DNA of 12,443 nucleotides from Candidatus Roizmanbacteria bacterium (GTDB taxonomy: Bacteria; Patescibacteriota; Microgenomatia; UBA1406; GWC2-37-13), in contig JAAXWV010000017.1 in NCBI GenBank assembly GCA_013334845.1, forward strand, positions 1-12,443, written 5' to 3'. The translations under genes and the position numbers were made by a program. This document shows positions 12,328-12,443 of this stretch, piece by piece. Position 1 is the first letter of the stretch, and each line of letters opens with the position of its first letter. A model generated the notes under the pieces. The model searched no databases and had not been told where the DNA came from. It worked only from the letters and a program-made list of their open reading frames with translations.

Positions 12328-12443
12328 TTCTTCATGTTCATGTCCCTCATGCTCAGCGTGGTAACTTCCATGCCGAGCGATTTTGCCTCCTTTTCTATCG
12401 CCTCGGTGGTCGAACGCATCTGTTCTGGCATAGCATCCAATAG
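12297..12443 (-). pseudogene. Fragment of a flavodoxin-fold NAD(P)H-dependent FMN reductase, out of frame with otsA
   Basis: The frame beginning at 12443 on the minus strand reads about 49 codons of an FMN-reductase family protein. A helix (LLDAMPEQMRSTTEAIEKEA) is followed by GMEVTTLSMRDMNMKKC and then the hallmark CIGCFVCWE (Cys at 12326-12324). In this family CxxCxxCW is normally followed by 'xKTPGKCVIKDDMQ'. Here that stretch is absent, and a KDEIQDIM that looks like its continuation appears in the other frame, the one leading into otsA. So the fragment seems frameshifted and then joined to otsA. The true N-terminus would be beyond the window. I am confident of the family hint, less so of the exact break. 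Confidence 0.6.

Noticed and set aside
1..12443. tRNA, rRNA, CRISPR arrays, insertion sequences or alternative code with UGA as Gly
   Set aside because: No cloverleaf, rRNA-like block, spaced direct repeats or transposase was seen, and TGA ends several complete genes such as sortase 1 and the GH18-like gene.

Overview
This window looks like a piece of a Patescibacteria (CPR) genome, most likely Microgenomates-like. That placement is inferred from the gene set, not proven. Genes are short, tightly packed and use the standard code: TAA, TAG and TGA all serve as stops. The mix includes a small coiled-coil/two-helix membrane protein, class F-type sortases, an L,D-transpeptidase with a VanW-type N-terminal region, and several short secreted or unknown proteins. 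The wall genes point to a peptidoglycan-containing, Gram-positive-like surface.

Layout. (1) Positions 1-573, plus strand: the 3' end of a DUF84/YjjX-type NTP phosphatase, then a small membrane protein. (2) 574-1640: a regulatory region with four near-identical CGTTAATWT half-sites around a near-consensus promoter, then a class II Fic protein with a probable DNA-binding C-terminus. (3) 1650-3178: a RibD-C/DHFR-like reductase (minus) divergent from an alpha/beta hydrolase with a Cys nucleophile (plus). (4) 3243-7790, minus strand: a cell-envelope cluster. In transcription order it holds a glutaredoxin-like protein with a long Pro-rich tail, an L,D-transpeptidase, glutamate racemase, sortase 2, an unlisted 59-residue secreted peptide ending in an APNTG motif, and sortase 1. 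(5) 7838-10161, minus: transaldolase, a membrane-anchored GH18-like protein and a small helical protein of unknown function. (6) 10191-12443, minus: an (alpha/alpha)6 glucosidase of the glycogen-debranching type, then the C-terminal half of trehalose-6-phosphate synthase. The latter abuts, out of frame, a fragment of a flavodoxin-fold FMN reductase at the window edge.

How the genes fit together. MurI makes D-glutamate for peptidoglycan, the L,D-transpeptidase crosslinks it, and the sortases attach proteins to it or polymerise them. The small APNTG peptide is a candidate sortase partner. The GH18-like protein may act on wall or other surface glycans. Transaldolase, the debranching-type glucosidase and OtsA belong to sugar metabolism.

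The strongest structural signal is in gene starts. Eight genes have a TATAAT-like -10 hexamer ending only 6-8 bases before the start codon and no Shine-Dalgarno sequence, as expected for leaderless mRNAs. By contrast, the small APNTG peptide gene has a strong Shine-Dalgarno and a hairpin leader. The other points worth checking are the Fic operator, the sortase/mini-peptide pair and the broken otsA junction. I see no rRNA, tRNA, CRISPR array or insertion sequence.
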